32,960 bases of DNA, taken from positions 1-32,960 of the forward strand of contig CAMDXQ010000007.1 in NCBI GenBank assembly GCA_945878585.1. Direction: 5' to 3'. This stretch comes from Akkermansia muciniphila. Its GTDB lineage: Bacteria; Verrucomicrobiota; Verrucomicrobiia; Methylacidiphilales; Verrucolacustridaceae. Below, one piece after another: positions 1-8,337 of the stretch; positions within the stretch are counted from its first letter, which is position 1; each line of letters begins with the position of its first letter. The position numbers were made by a program, and so were the translations under genes. The notes beneath the pieces were generated by a model. That model worked only from the letters and a program-made list of their open reading frames with translations, did no database searches and was not told where the DNA came from.

Positions 1-454
1 GATAACTTTTTCCCTCTTTCGCCAACTCAAAGATACGCATTGGCCATGAGGGTGGATTCTTATCTTCAGGCTGGTTTAAAATTCCAAGAAGCGTAGGCCG
101 CATCGAGTGGGTTGGAATCTTGAAGGGCTGTAAAAAATAAGCCCGTACTCCTAGGGCTAAAACAATCGCGACTAGCGCGACTTCAGCGTTTTCCCTCCGC
201 CCATGATGACGATCCGTTCGAAGTAAATCACCATACTCTTTTTCCAATTGCGCCAGAAGATCACTGCGACGCTGACTTGGGGTTGTGATACGCAAACCCT
301 CCGCGCAAATCTCTCGTGCTTGATTCAATCGCTCCACCAGTTTCTCGGGCAAAACATCCCGTCCGTAATGAACTCGTTTGGCAAGAAAGTGAGCCATGGC
401 GTGGAGGTGCTTCCTCTCCTCCTTAGCTCTGCCGAAAAAAAGAACATCGATCAC
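1..454 (-). CDS. lepB: Signal peptidase I, N-terminal part (cut by window edge)
   Basis: Type I leader peptidase that removes signal peptides at the outer face of the inner membrane. It is not in the ORF track because it runs off the left edge. Translating the minus strand from a GTG at 454 gives about 151 residues: a charged N-terminus (FFGRAKEERKHLH), a helical region, a membrane anchor (VALVAIVLALGV) and then the family signature around the catalytic serine, QPFKIPTHSMRPTL. The GTG is preferred because GGAG lies 9 nt upstream and it sits 4 nt after the lepA stop; an internal ATG at 397 has no well-placed ribosome site. The catalytic lysine region is outside the window. lepA-lepB adjacency is common in bacteria and supports the call. 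The long soluble segment before the membrane anchor resembles verrucomicrobial LepB as I remember it. Confidence 0.9.
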   Translation of the reverse strand, partial: MIDVLFFGRAKEERKHLHAMAHFLAKRVHYGRDVLPEKLVERLNQAREICAEGLRITTPSQRRSDLLAQLEKEYGDLLRTDRHHGRRENAEVALVAIVLALGVRAYFLQPFKIPTHSMRPTLLGILNQPEDKNPPSWPMRIFELAKEGKSY

Positions 455-458
455 TGAT

Positions 459-2261
459 TTAGTCTCCGAATGCCTTAAGAACTTGGAGAAAGGCCTCCTG
501 GGGAATATTAACCTTCCCAAACTGCTTCATCCTTTTTTTTCCCTCTTTCTGTTTCTCTAAGAGTTTTCGCTTTCGCGAAATATCTCCTCCGTAGCACTTT
601 GCTATAACATTCTTTCCGAAGCTTTTCACGTCTTCCCTCGCCACGATCTTTCCCCCAATAGCCGCCTGAAGAGATACCTTGAACAACTGGGGTGGAATCA
701 CCTCCTTGAGTTTTGCTGTCAGCGCTCTACCCCGAGCCGGTGCTTTCTCGCGATGCACAATACACGAAAAAGCATCCATCGGTTCACCGTTCACCAAGAT
801 TTCCAGCTTAACCAAGTCATCCGCCCGATAGGCCCCGTGCTCATAGTCCAGGGACCCATACCCGCGAGTAATGCTCTTAATCCGATCACTAAAATCGACC
901 AAGATTTCGCTTAAAGGGATCTCGGTCGTAAGCATAACCCGTTTCGCATCCAAGGAATCGGTCTTGGTCACCTCGCCTCTTTTTTCCCGAACCATAGCCA
1001 CCAAATCACCGATGTTCTCGTTGGGGCAAAGTAAAAACACAGTCACCATGGGTTCTCGGATCTCCTCGATCACGCTTGGATCCGGTAGTTGAACAGGATT
1101 TTCAACAGAAAGAACTTTTCCACTGGTCAGTCGGACCTCGTAGATCACGCTTGGGTAAGTCGAAAGAACTTCCATTCCAAATTCTCGGGAGAGCCTCTCC
1201 TGAACGATCTCCATATGTAAAAGACCCAAAAAACCACATCGAAATCCATAACCTAAGGCGGGAGAACTTTCAGGGATAAAGACAAGGGAGGAGTCATTGA
1301 CCTGCAGTTTTCCCAGAGCCAGCTTCAGTTTCTCAAAGTCATCCGTATTGATGGGATAAAGGCCCGAAAAAACCATCGGTTGGACTTTTCGAAAACCTGT
1401 GAGTGCCTCCTTTGCCGGATGGATCGCATTTGTAATTGTGTCTCCAATGTCAATTTCCGCGGTGGTTTTGAGGTTTGCGACCAGATACCCCGAGTCCCCA
1501 GGACCGAGTTTTTTCCCGATCGTCATTTTCGGGCTAAAGGTGCCCACCTCCTTGACCTCATATTTTCGGCCACTTTGCATCAGCATAATCGGAGTCCCTG
1601 CCGTCAACTCTCCTGAAATCACTCGAACATAGGCAATGACGCCTCGAAAAGTGTCGAAAACACTATCGAAAACGAGGGCCTTGAGTTCTTTTCCGTCAGC
1701 ACCTTTGGGAGCGGGTAGTCGGGCAACAATCGCCTCAAGAACATCTCCAATCCCCTGCCCTGTTTTGGCACTCACCAAAATTGCCTCTTCCCCGGGAATC
1801 GTGAGGATCTCCTCTAGTTGTTTTTTGACCCCGGGTATGTCGGAACTGGGTAAATCGATTTTATTGATAATCGGGATGAGCGTTAAACCCTCTTTGTTTG
1901 CCAGATGAACATTTGCCACAGTCTGGGCCTCGACCCCTTGGGCGGCATCCACTACAAGAAGGGCCCCCTCACATGCGGCAAGGGAGCGAGAAACTTCATA
2001 CGAAAAATCCACATGACCCGGAGTGTCGATGAGGTTCAATCGATACGTTTTGCCGTTCTTTGCGGTATAATTGAGGGTCACAGGATGTGCTTTGATTGTG
2101 ATTCCCCGTTCCCGCTCGAGATCCATCGAATCCAGCAACTGCGCCTGCATATCTCGCTCCGCGATCAGTCCAGTGACTTGAAGCAAGCGATCCGAAAGCG
2201 TGGTCTTGCCGTGGTCGACATGCGCAATGATACAGAAATTACGAATGAGGCTGGGGTCCAT
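459..2261 (-). CDS. lepA: Elongation factor 4 (LepA) GTPase
   Basis: Ribosome-associated translational GTPase that back-translocates or remodels stalled ribosomes. At 600 residues it is full length for the family. The GTPase motifs are in order: G1 AHVDHGKTT near residue 13, G3 DTPGH near 80, G4 NKID near 134. EF-G-like domains follow, then the LepA-specific C-terminal domain ending in RKRKLLEKQKEGKKRMKQFG and IPQEAFL. The ATG start is well supported by the canonical N-terminus RNFCIIAHVDHGKTT. It lies 21 bp downstream of rpe and 4 bp upstream of lepB, so the three genes are probably co-transcribed. Nothing unusual was seen. Confidence 0.98.
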   Translation of the reverse strand: MDPSLIRNFCIIAHVDHGKTTLSDRLLQVTGLIAERDMQAQLLDSMDLERERGITIKAHPVTLNYTAKNGKTYRLNLIDTPGHVDFSYEVSRSLAACEGALLVVDAAQGVEAQTVANVHLANKEGLTLIPIINKIDLPSSDIPGVKKQLEEILTIPGEEAILVSAKTGQGIGDVLEAIVARLPAPKGADGKELKALVFDSVFDTFRGVIAYVRVISGELTAGTPIMLMQSGRKYEVKEVGTFSPKMTIGKKLGPGDSGYLVANLKTTAEIDIGDTITNAIHPAKEALTGFRKVQPMVFSGLYPINTDDFEKLKLALGKLQVNDSSLVFIPESSPALGYGFRCGFLGLLHMEIVQERLSREFGMEVLSTYPSVIYEVRLTSGKVLSVENPVQLPDPSVIEEIREPMVTVFLLCPNENIGDLVAMVREKRGEVTKTDSLDAKRVMLTTEIPLSEILVDFSDRIKSITRGYGSLDYEHGAYRADDLVKLEILVNGEPMDAFSCIVHREKAPARGRALTAKLKEVIPPQLFKVSLQAAIGGKIVAREDVKSFGKNVIAKCYGGDISRKRKLLEKQKEGKKRMKQFGKVNIPQEAFLQVLKAFGD

Positions 2262-2282
2262 AGAGAAAGACGAAATCAGGCT

Positions 2283-2969
2283 TCAGCCTGAAACATTTGC
2301 CGCTGTTGCAGCCGATCGCATTGCAGAGACCGCTTGGGTCAGGTCAGTTTGCGCAAACAGGAAAGATCCTGACACAAGGATATTCCCCCCCGAACCGACA
2401 CATCGAGCAGCCGTTTCGTTATTAATACCACCATCCACAGTGATATCGACCTGATAATTCTGACGCACAATCACTTCCCGAGCTTCACGGATTTTCGGCA
2501 AAACTTCGGCGAGGAAAGGTTGTCCTCCAAAGCCAGGATTTACTGTCATACAGAGAAGTTGATCACACAGGGGAAGTAATGGAACCGCGTGTTTGAGAAG
2601 CGTGGCCGGGTTGATTGCTAATCCAGTGCGACAACCCCTTTGACGTATCGCTTCCAAGGTGCGGGCCGATTGATGTCGTGCCTCAAGATGAATGTTTAAA
2701 CAGTCTGCCCCAGCATCAATAAACTCATTTGCATAACGATCCGGCTGCTCAATCATGAGATGAACATCCAAGGTAGCCTCCCCCATCAAACGGCGTAGGG
2801 TTCGGACCATATTGACGCCAAAGGAAATGTTGGGAACAAAGTGCCCGTCCATAATATCCACATGAACCCACTCCGCCCCGCTGGCCTTAATTCTCTCGGC
2901 TTCCGCTTCAATACGGCCTAGATCCGCCCCCAAAATAGAGGGTGCGATATGAATCGGTCGATTGGTCAC
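2283..2969 (-). CDS. rpe: Ribulose-phosphate 3-epimerase
   Basis: Interconverts D-ribulose 5-phosphate and D-xylulose 5-phosphate in the pentose-phosphate pathway (cytosolic TIM barrel). Family motifs are all present: IHIAPSILGADLG at the N-terminus, HVDIMDGHFVPNISFG (metal ligand and catalytic Asp), DVHLMI, the MTVNPGFGGQPF loop, and VDGGI with the second catalytic Asp. The 228-residue length is typical. The start is a GTG preceded by a perfect AGGAGG with an 8-nt spacer; a nearby ATG is out of frame. It is separated from upstream gpsA by 152 bp, which leaves room for its own promoter, and from lepA by 21 bp. Confidence 0.97.
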   Translation of the reverse strand: MTNRPIHIAPSILGADLGRIEAEAERIKASGAEWVHVDIMDGHFVPNISFGVNMVRTLRRLMGEATLDVHLMIEQPDRYANEFIDAGADCLNIHLEARHQSARTLEAIRQRGCRTGLAINPATLLKHAVPLLPLCDQLLCMTVNPGFGGQPFLAEVLPKIREAREVIVRQNYQVDITVDGGINNETAARCVGSGGNILVSGSFLFAQTDLTQAVSAMRSAATAANVSG

Positions 2970-3068
2970 AGAACATTCCTCCTTTAAAGCAATCTAGGTC
3001 CACAGCCAAAGTTTGAAAGGCTTAGGAAGGGCCGGAACAGTCTTGTGTGCAGGTATCGATGCAGTTTC

Positions 3069-3080
3069 ATATCTAGATAT
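3069..3080. promoter_or_regulatory. 12-bp perfect palindrome in the gpsA-rpe gap
   Basis: ATATCTAGATAT is a perfect dyad in the 152-bp gap between gpsA and rpe, about 100 bp upstream of the rpe start. It is AT-rich and has no adjacent T-run, so it does not look like a terminator. It could be an operator, or chance in a short AT-rich stretch. The rest of the gap shows only the rpe ribosome site. Confidence 0.2.
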
Positions 3081-3121
3081 CATTCCCTCCTCACCCCCTG
3101 CCGTCGAACAGTAATCTCTCT

Positions 3122-4018
3122 TTATTCTGTTTCTGATTTTGACCCTCGATCCAAAAGAGCCAGTAACCCCTCTTTGGGTGACTTCTTTCCCTGCAAAACT
3201 TGAAAGAGCTCCTGAGCAATCGGGGCTTCAATTTTTTTACTTTCAAGAATTTTATGCAAAGCCTCCGTGGTGGGCACCCCCTCACAAACGCCGTCAACGG
3301 ATGCCAATGCCTGCGCGACAGTGTCACCCATTCCTAGACGCTCTCCTACACAACGATTTCGGCTGGAGCGACTATAAGAAGTTAGAATCAGGTCACCCAC
3401 TCCACTCAACCCCTGAACCGTTTCCTCCTGTGCACCAAAATAGACGGCCACACGGGTCATCTCCCTCAAGCTCCGAGTGGTTAAGCCAGCCAAACTATTT
3501 TCCCCCAAACCCAAACCCGCACACATACCAGCCGCAAGCGCATACACATTTTTTAGCGCTCCTCCCCACTCCACTCCGATCAAATCGATGCTGCGATACA
3601 CCCGAAGGGCGGGCCCATGGAGGGCTTTTTGGACGAGCAGTGCAAGGGCCTCATCTGTGGAGGCAGCAACCAGAGCTGTTGGAACTTTTTTGAGAATTTC
3701 CCCGGCGAGACTAGGCCCCGATACCGCCGCAAGGGCCGATTGAGGATAGGATTGGGTAAGGATTTCGCTCACTCGTTTTCCCGTGGCAATTTCAATCCCT
3801 TTGGAAAGGCTGACGATGGGAGTTTTTGCCGGAAGCCCTTTTATGTTCTTAAGGCACTCCCGTACCACTTGCGTAGGAAGTGCAATCCAAAGAAGATCCG
3901 TCTTCGATGGAATATCAAAATCCCCCTTATCCAGCCAGTGGACGGAATTTCCGCGCTCTTGAAGGGCCTGACCTATTGCCTGTCCCCAGGCCCCTTTCCC
4001 TAAAATAGTATGGTTCAT
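3122..4018 (-). CDS. gpsA: Glycerol-3-phosphate dehydrogenase [NAD(P)+]
   Basis: Reduces dihydroxyacetone phosphate to sn-glycerol 3-phosphate, the backbone precursor for membrane lipids. The N-terminal dinucleotide-binding loop is GKGAWGQAIGQ (usual form GAGSWGTA). It is followed by LSKGIE, AVSGPSLAGEI, the catalytic-lysine segment GGALKNVYALAAG and the C-terminal GLSGVGDLILT and SRNR signature. Its 298 residues are slightly short but complete for the family. The start overlaps the plsY stop by 4 bp (ATGA), so translation is likely coupled. The pairing makes metabolic sense because GpsA makes the acyl acceptor used by PlsY. Confidence 0.96.
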   Translation of the reverse strand: MNHTILGKGAWGQAIGQALQERGNSVHWLDKGDFDIPSKTDLLWIALPTQVVRECLKNIKGLPAKTPIVSLSKGIEIATGKRVSEILTQSYPQSALAAVSGPSLAGEILKKVPTALVAASTDEALALLVQKALHGPALRVYRSIDLIGVEWGGALKNVYALAAGMCAGLGLGENSLAGLTTRSLREMTRVAVYFGAQEETVQGLSGVGDLILTSYSRSSRNRCVGERLGMGDTVAQALASVDGVCEGVPTTEALHKILESKKIEAPIAQELFQVLQGKKSPKEGLLALLDRGSKSETE

Positions 4019-4617
4019 GGTTTCTCTGGTTTTACAAAACGGTTCTCTTTCCCTTGAAAAAGTCTCTTGAGGTTATCCCGATGTCGAAACCAAACCAGCA
4101 CTGTCATCCCGATCGAGATCCACTGAAAGACTTTCTGCTCTGGCATAAGCCAAAAAACGAACAAGGGAAAAGCAGTTGCCGCACACAAGGAGGCTACCGA
4201 AACAGTTCGACTCATTTGAAATGTAAGGAACCAGACCAGTGCAACACCCAGGGCGACCCAGGGTGCTAACCCGATCAGTATCCCCGCTGAAGTGGCCACA
4301 CCTTTGCCTCCTCGAAACCCAAGCCAGGGTGAAAAGACATGACCCAATACTGCAAAAACCCCCACAGTGACAGACCAAGTCTCCGGTAAATTGCCTACAC
4401 TCTTGGCCAGAGCGACCGCGATCCACCCCTTTCCTAGATCTAAAACGAACACAAAAATCCCCCACTTCTTTCCTAGAACACGCCCGACATTCGTTGCTCC
4501 TGTGTTTCCGCTTCCCTGGTTTCTTAAGTCAATTCCACGAACCAAGGCCAACCAGTGACCAAAGGGTAAAGACCCCAAGAAAAAGGCTGTCAGGACGTAA
4601 AGGACAGGGTTGTGCAT
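4015..4617 (-). CDS. plsY: Acyl-phosphate:glycerol-3-phosphate acyltransferase
   Basis: Integral membrane enzyme that transfers an acyl group from acyl-phosphate to glycerol 3-phosphate, giving lysophosphatidic acid. The 200 residues contain about five hydrophobic segments. The PlsY loop motifs are visible: GSLPFGHWLA, GSGNTGATNVGRVLG and FRGGKGVATSAG. It overlaps gpsA by 4 bp and is the first gene of the minus-strand lipid pair. It is divergent from the TPR gene beginning at 4714, so both promoters should lie in the 4618-4713 interval. Confidence 0.96.
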   Translation of the reverse strand: MHNPVLYVLTAFFLGSLPFGHWLALVRGIDLRNQGSGNTGATNVGRVLGKKWGIFVFVLDLGKGWIAVALAKSVGNLPETWSVTVGVFAVLGHVFSPWLGFRGGKGVATSAGILIGLAPWVALGVALVWFLTFQMSRTVSVASLCAATAFPLFVFWLMPEQKVFQWISIGMTVLVWFRHRDNLKRLFQGKENRFVKPEKP

Positions 4618-4713
4618 GGGAAGCGAGTTGGCCTAGTGAAACGAAAAGGGCAAGGAAAACCCCGCAAGAAATTCCGTTGGGTCGAAAGTCAATTTGAGGT
4701 ACTCTTTAATACT

Positions 4714-6093
4714 ATGCCTGAGATTACATCCGCCCAATTGACGGGTTCCAACCTGGAAACCTTTCGAAAGGCCAAAGATGCGATGGCGCGGCAAAATCAT
4801 GATTATGTAATCATGCTGATGCCTCCCGTTCTTGAAGCCAATCCCGGGCTTTTGGAGGGCCGTAAAATCTTACGGGCCAGCCAGATCGCAAAGGCAAAAA
4901 GTGCCTCAAAGATGGATAAGAATATGGCTGCTGTTCGGATCGCCCCAGCTGTCATGCAAGCCAAGTCAGCGGTTGGAAAATCTCTAGGTACTGGTTTAGC
5001 GAAACTTGAAGAGGCCTTAACTCTCGACCCTTTTAGTCCTCAGGCGAATGGGGCCTTAGGGGAAATCGCGTTAGAAAACGATCTCCCAGGCACAGCGGTA
5101 TTTGCTTTTGAGACAGTTCGATCAGGCAAACCGCAAGATACTCAAAATTTACACGGATTGGCTCGTGCCTTAATTGCCGCCAAGCAAATGGGTAAAGCCC
5201 GTGATGTTTATCAAGCCATTCTTGAGATTGCACCGAATGATGGGGCGGCATTAAAAGGAATGAAAGACGCCAGCGCCCTTGTCGCCACTCAGTCAGGTGG
5301 ATGGGAAAAATCGGAAGATTTTCGTGATTCCCTAAAGAATAAAGATGAGAGTGCGGCACTCGAATCCGCCTCCAAAGTCGTAAAATCTGCAGAGGCAATT
5401 GCGGAGCAGTTAACCCGTCTTCATGCTCAGTTCGAAAATGAACCTCAGAACGTAACACTAGCCAAACAGATAGCGGAGTTGTGCGAGGTTCAGGGATCCT
5501 TGGATCATGCCCTCCAGTGGTTTCAATTTGCCCATGAACTCACCCAAAAGACTGACCCTGCCCTCGAGAAAGCAGTGTTTCGCCTTCAGTGCGCCCTTCT
5601 CGATTCCGAGTTAGATCAGGCCAAAGCTGCAGCAGCGGAGAATTCGGTCTGCGAGGAAATTATTGCTCGAAAGAAATCTGTTGTTCTGGAAGGGGCGAAG
5701 GAGCGGGTGAAGCGATATCCAAACGATCTCCAGTACAGGTTCGATTTAGGCGAAGCTCTCATTGATAACGGCCAGTATAAAGAGGCCGTTCCAGAACTTC
5801 AGCAGGCTCTCCGTCAGCCCTCGGTTCGGCATCGGGCGCTGAATCTGCTTGGAGTTTCTTATCAGAAACGAAAGATGCTGGATCTTGCTGCAAAACAGTA
5901 CGCTCTTGCTGCATCCGAAATTGTGGCCATGGATAATGTCAAAAAAGACGCGATCTACTGTTTAGGGGTGATTCTTGAGGAAATGGGTAAAAAGGAGGAG
6001 GCCCTGGAGGAGTTCAAGAAAATCTACGAGGTGGACAGCCAGTTCCGGGACATTGCGGACCGAGTGGAAGCAGCGTATCAGCAGAGCGGTTGA
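4714..6093 (+). CDS. TPR-repeat protein, cytosolic
   Basis: About 459 residues of helical tetratricopeptide-like repeats, for example EEALTLDPFSPQANGALGEIALE, LAKQIAELCEVQGSLDHALQWF, YRFDLGEALIDNGQYKEAV and DAIYCLGVILEEMGKKEEALEEF. TPR arrays are protein-protein interaction scaffolds; the partner is unknown. I chose the ATG at 4714 (MPEITSAQLTGSNLETF). The longer ORF from 4612 overlaps plsY and begins with an unlikely basic stretch, while a GAGGT lies 13 nt before 4714. There is no signal peptide or membrane segment. It is transcribed divergently from plsY and convergently with rnpB. Confidence 0.85.
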   Translation: MPEITSAQLTGSNLETFRKAKDAMARQNHDYVIMLMPPVLEANPGLLEGRKILRASQIAKAKSASKMDKNMAAVRIAPAVMQAKSAVGKSLGTGLAKLEEALTLDPFSPQANGALGEIALENDLPGTAVFAFETVRSGKPQDTQNLHGLARALIAAKQMGKARDVYQAILEIAPNDGAALKGMKDASALVATQSGGWEKSEDFRDSLKNKDESAALESASKVVKSAEAIAEQLTRLHAQFENEPQNVTLAKQIAELCEVQGSLDHALQWFQFAHELTQKTDPALEKAVFRLQCALLDSELDQAKAAAAENSVCEEIIARKKSVVLEGAKERVKRYPNDLQYRFDLGEALIDNGQYKEAVPELQQALRQPSVRHRALNLLGVSYQKRKMLDLAAKQYALAASEIVAMDNVKKDAIYCLGVILEEMGKKEEALEEFKKIYEVDSQFRDIADRVEAAYQQSG

Positions 6094-6098
6094 TCGAT

Positions 6099-6128
6099 AA
6101 AAGGCGAAGGCCGGATGGCCTTTTCGCC
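6099..6128 (-). terminator. Rho-independent terminator of rnpB
   Basis: Read on the minus strand, GGCGAAAAGGCC pairs through a 4-nt loop with GGCCTTCGCC and is followed directly by TTTT. It lies about 20 bp past the 3' end of the RNase P RNA, the expected place for its terminator, and 5 bp beyond the stop of the convergent TPR gene. Confidence 0.75.
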
Positions 6129-6145
6129 ACCCGGCCCTCGTTCCT

Positions 6146-6552
6146 GTGGAATCCGTAAGCCGGATTCTGTGGTTCTTTAAGTTTCCTCAAAGAACTGGCA
6201 GCCATTTCTCTAACCCGCCCGAAGGCGAATTTCGGTTCCGTGTTGCCACTTCACCGATGCGGCTCCAACCCGGGAGTGTCTCGCTTACGCGAGACGGGCG
6301 GATCACCCGTTCCCCCTGCTCGGCCTTGCACCATCCGTGGTTTGTCATTCTCCTCGGTTGCCCGAGAAGCGGTGGGCTCTTACCCCGCCTTTTCACCCTT
6401 ACCCAACTTGCGTTAGGCGGTATTTTTTCTGTGACACTTTCCGTCATCCCCAACTTTCGCTGAAGATGCCCCCAGCTTTCCCAGGGCGGATTATCCTGTG
6501 GTGTCCGGACTTTCCTCCCCCAGACTAGCTGAGGGCGACTGCCCTGATTCCA
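6146..6552 (-). ncRNA. rnpB: RNase P RNA, bacterial type A
   Basis: Catalytic RNA that matures tRNA 5' ends. The minus strand carries the universal 5' core GAGGAAAGTCCGGAC with CCACAGGATAATCC downstream, and near the 3' end the conserved ACAGAATCCGGCTTAC. The ends are set by the P1 closing stem: GGAATC at the 5' end pairs with GATTCC at the 3' end. The length of about 407 nt fits type A RNase P RNAs. ORFs reported across this stretch on both strands (6146..6463, 6187..6603) are spurious. Ends are good to within a few bases. Confidence 0.97.
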
Positions 6553-6558
6553 ATCAAG

Positions 6559-6586
6559 ATAGTAAGGGCTAAATTCTTTCTGACAA
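6559..6586 (-). promoter_or_regulatory. Sigma-70-like promoter of rnpB
   Basis: On the minus strand a TTGTCA -35 box is followed after 16 nt by TACTAT (-10), with the first base of the P1 stem about 6 nt further on. Spacing and position relative to the RNA 5' end both fit a housekeeping promoter. Confidence 0.6.
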
Positions 6587-6616
6587 CACCCGACCCGAGT
6601 CAAACTTTAACGAACA

Positions 6617-6823
6617 TTACTCCATCCAAATCAACGGGTTCCAAGAGCATAGAGCCATCCACTCGATCACTAGTAAAACAATGGCAGAAGGAATAAGAAT
6701 GGTAAGTCCGAGACCTACTACGATTGGAAAATGCGGTATGTCTTTGCGATGTTTCACGAGTTGGGCTCCCCCAGCAAGAACAGCAACTGCACCTAATGTC
6801 ATAGAGGTTAAAATCATGTACAT
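6617..6823 (-). CDS. Small two-helix membrane protein, unknown
   Basis: A 68-residue ORF with two clear hydrophobic segments, MTLGAVAVLAGGAQLV and IVVGLGLTILIPSAIVLLVIEW, joined by a short basic loop containing KHRKDIPHFP. I do not recognise a family. There is no obvious Shine-Dalgarno sequence upstream, which lowers confidence. It sits between rnpB and the WG-repeat gene, 47 bp after the latter's stop, on the same strand, so it could be a downstream cistron. Confidence 0.5.
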   Translation of the reverse strand: MYMILTSMTLGAVAVLAGGAQLVKHRKDIPHFPIVVGLGLTILIPSAIVLLVIEWMALCSWNPLIWME

Positions 6824-6870
6824 CTATCTAACTACGAATCTGATCAAGACAAGGAAACTCCCCACCCAGA

Positions 6871-7695
6871 TCAATCCAAAGGTTTCCCCTTGGTATCGAT
6901 CGTTCGAGACTGGTTTCCAACACGAACGTGAGCCTTCCCATTATGAAAATCTGTTGCTTCATCAAACTCTGGAGCTATCGCGATTCCTCCTTTTGTATTG
7001 ATATACCCAAACTTGCCTGCAATCCGGTCCTCCAGCTGAACACGAGCCAACCCCTCAGAAAATCCTCCTGCCCAAGCATACTTTGAGTCAAAAGGGCTTT
7101 TGCCATCTGGCTGAATAAAAACCCAAGTCTTTTTATCTCCGGGGGGGCCACTTTTTTGAGCGGGAGCAAGACCCTCTGAAAAACCACCAACCTGATCAAA
7201 GTCAGGCTCGACCACTAGCTTTCCCTTGGCATCTACAAAACCCCACTTGGATCCATCCTTAACAGCCCCATATCCCCCTTGAAAAGGCCTCGTCCAATCA
7301 TACTCAGGTTCAATGGCCCATCTGCCTTGGCGATCGATATACCCAAACTTGCCCGTCAAGCGATCACCCTCTGACGCAGGGGCCAGATTTTCTGAAAACT
7401 CGCCCGCCCAAGAAAAGCGAGGCGGTATTTTCCAGTTTCCAGTCGCATCAATATAGCCCCATTTATCCTTCTCCCGTGCCGCCGCCACATCACCTTGAAA
7501 AGGCTTCACCTCAATAAATTTCGCCTCCACAGCCCAGGTCCCGTCCGGGGATAAAAACCCCCACTTCCCATTTTCACCCTTGGCGGGGGCAGGTCCTTTA
7601 GCAAAAAGAAGCTTCTCCGCCTCGTCTTGGCCCCGAGCAGTAAAAGTCAGGCCCCCAATCACTAGCCCCATGGCAAAAATAGAGACCCACTTCAT
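6871..7695 (-). CDS. Secreted WG-repeat protein
   Basis: Contains about six tandem WG (KWGF/KFGY) beta-repeats, each carrying a core such as KWGFLSPDGTW, KWGYIDATGNW, KFGYIDRQGRW or KFGYINTKGG, spaced roughly 40-50 residues apart. One repeat is degenerate (TWVFIQPDG). Such repeats build extracellular or periplasmic beta-propeller-like or solenoid folds; their ligand is usually unknown. The start at 7695 gives MKWVSIFAMGLVIGGLTFTARGQ, a convincing signal peptide. The ORF-track start 28 codons upstream would overlap the divergent gene at 7773 and add a non-signal leader. An ATG four codons earlier (7707) is an alternative. Confidence 0.85.
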   Translation of the reverse strand: MKWVSIFAMGLVIGGLTFTARGQDEAEKLLFAKGPAPAKGENGKWGFLSPDGTWAVEAKFIEVKPFQGDVAAAREKDKWGYIDATGNWKIPPRFSWAGEFSENLAPASEGDRLTGKFGYIDRQGRWAIEPEYDWTRPFQGGYGAVKDGSKWGFVDAKGKLVVEPDFDQVGGFSEGLAPAQKSGPPGDKKTWVFIQPDGKSPFDSKYAWAGGFSEGLARVQLEDRIAGKFGYINTKGGIAIAPEFDEATDFHNGKAHVRVGNQSRTIDTKGKPLD

Positions 7696-7772
7696 CTCTA
7701 TAGGCATAGGATTAGAAAAAAAGGGGTCAAGGCAGGGCTGGCACTTTATCCAGAACATCGGATAATGAAGCA

Positions 7773-8093
7773 ATGACAACTCCTCTCCTCAGACCCCTCC
7801 TCTGCCTCCTCTCCATTTTATCCTTCCCCATTTCTGCTCCTTCTCAAGACATCGGTTTTGAAGGTGGCGCTAGCCCGTATACACCCCAGCAACTTCACGA
7901 GCTTCTGGTCGGACAAAACAATATTGGAGTTATCAATTTCTTTGGACGCACTCCAAACCATCAGCAGGGCTTCGACTGGATCTACAATCGTCTTCTGATC
8001 GAAATCCCGGAACGCAACCAGTACTTCACAACCGCTGTGGTGTGCTTTTCACACGGTGACCATAGGGTATGGCAGGTGGTTTGTTATCCGTAA
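7773..8093 (+). CDS. Small exported protein, unknown
   Basis: 106 residues. A typical signal peptide (LLRPLLCLLSILSFPISAPSQ) is followed by a short mature part with PYTPQQLHELLVGQNNIGVINFF and two cysteines near the C-terminus (VVCFSHGDHRVWQVVC) that could form a disulfide. I do not recognise a family. It is divergent from the WG-repeat gene. Its 3' end overlaps the proposed promoter of the disrupted tRNA-Val gene. Confidence 0.6.
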   Translation: MTTPLLRPLLCLLSILSFPISAPSQDIGFEGGASPYTPQQLHELLVGQNNIGVINFFGRTPNHQQGFDWIYNRLLIEIPERNQYFTTAVVCFSHGDHRVWQVVCYP

Positions 8094-8109
8094 GGTTTTC
8101 CACTACACT
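8081..8109 (+). promoter_or_regulatory. Original promoter of the tRNA-Val gene
   Basis: TTGTTA, a 17-bp spacer and TACACT lie 15 bp upstream of the tRNA-Val 5' fragment. Before integration this would have driven the intact tRNA; now it faces only the truncated 5' half and the left end of the element. The boxes match consensus 4 of 6 each, so the call is moderate. Confidence 0.45.
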
Positions 8110-8124
8110 AAATCATGTTACTTC

Positions 8125-8161
8125 GCGCGCTTAGCTCAGCGGTAGAGCGGCTGCCTTACAC
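8125..8161 (+). pseudogene. tRNA-Val 5' half left at attL
   Basis: These 37 bases are identical to the first 37 bases of the complete tRNA-Val at 16721: acceptor 5' strand, D arm, 5' anticodon stem and the loop through the anticodon. The sequence then diverges (ACACC here, ACACG in the intact copy) and the 3' half is missing. It is the displaced 5' part of the target gene after integration, and cannot fold as a tRNA. Confidence 0.9.
8125..8161 (+). repeat. attL, left 37-bp direct repeat
   Basis: Perfect copy of 16721-16757 in the same orientation, beginning GCGCGCTTAGCTC and ending in CTTACAC. The identity block stops inside the anticodon loop, so crossover occurred within the tRNA 5' half or the anticodon stem-loop. 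Confidence 0.92.
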
Positions 8162-8220
8162 CATGTTTAATGGGAGTTTCTCATTTTCTCCTAATTGCTG
8201 CCAATTTTATTCTAGCTCGA

Positions 8221-8254
8221 GGAAACGCCTCTAAAGCGTTCCCACCTGCTTTTT
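8221..8254 (+). terminator. Possible terminator at the left end of the element
   Basis: GGAAACGC and GCGTTCC form a stem with one bulged A and a loop CTCTAAA. A five-T run follows, but only after 7 nt, so the structure is imperfect. Its orientation would stop transcription entering the element from the orphaned tRNA promoter at 8081-8109. The rest of 8162-8337 has no gene; it holds this hairpin and the arm-like repeats. Confidence 0.3.
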
Positions 8255-8265
8255 CGTATAGGGAT

Positions 8266-8289
8266 ACCTTTAGTAACGTTTTTAGTAAC
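8266..8289 (+). repeat. Arm-type repeats near attL
   Basis: ACCTTTAGTAACG is followed by TTTAGTAAC, giving two GTAAC-containing motifs 10 bp apart. The first matches 12 of 13 bases of a same-orientation motif at 16644-16656 near the other end. Repeats placed inside both ends are what integrase arm sites or Xis sites look like; function is inferred. Confidence 0.4.
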
Positions 8290-8337
8290 ACGCCCCACTT
8301 CTCGGGATGCGCCATCAATACGCACACCCTACGCCGT

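Noticed and set aside
3139-3693. 184-aa plus-strand ORF
   Set aside because: Antisense to gpsA; proline/histidine-rich composition typical of shadow frames.
6146-6603. ORFs of 105 and 138 aa on both strands
   Set aside because: They lie over the RNase P RNA, whose conserved core and P1 stem explain the sequence.
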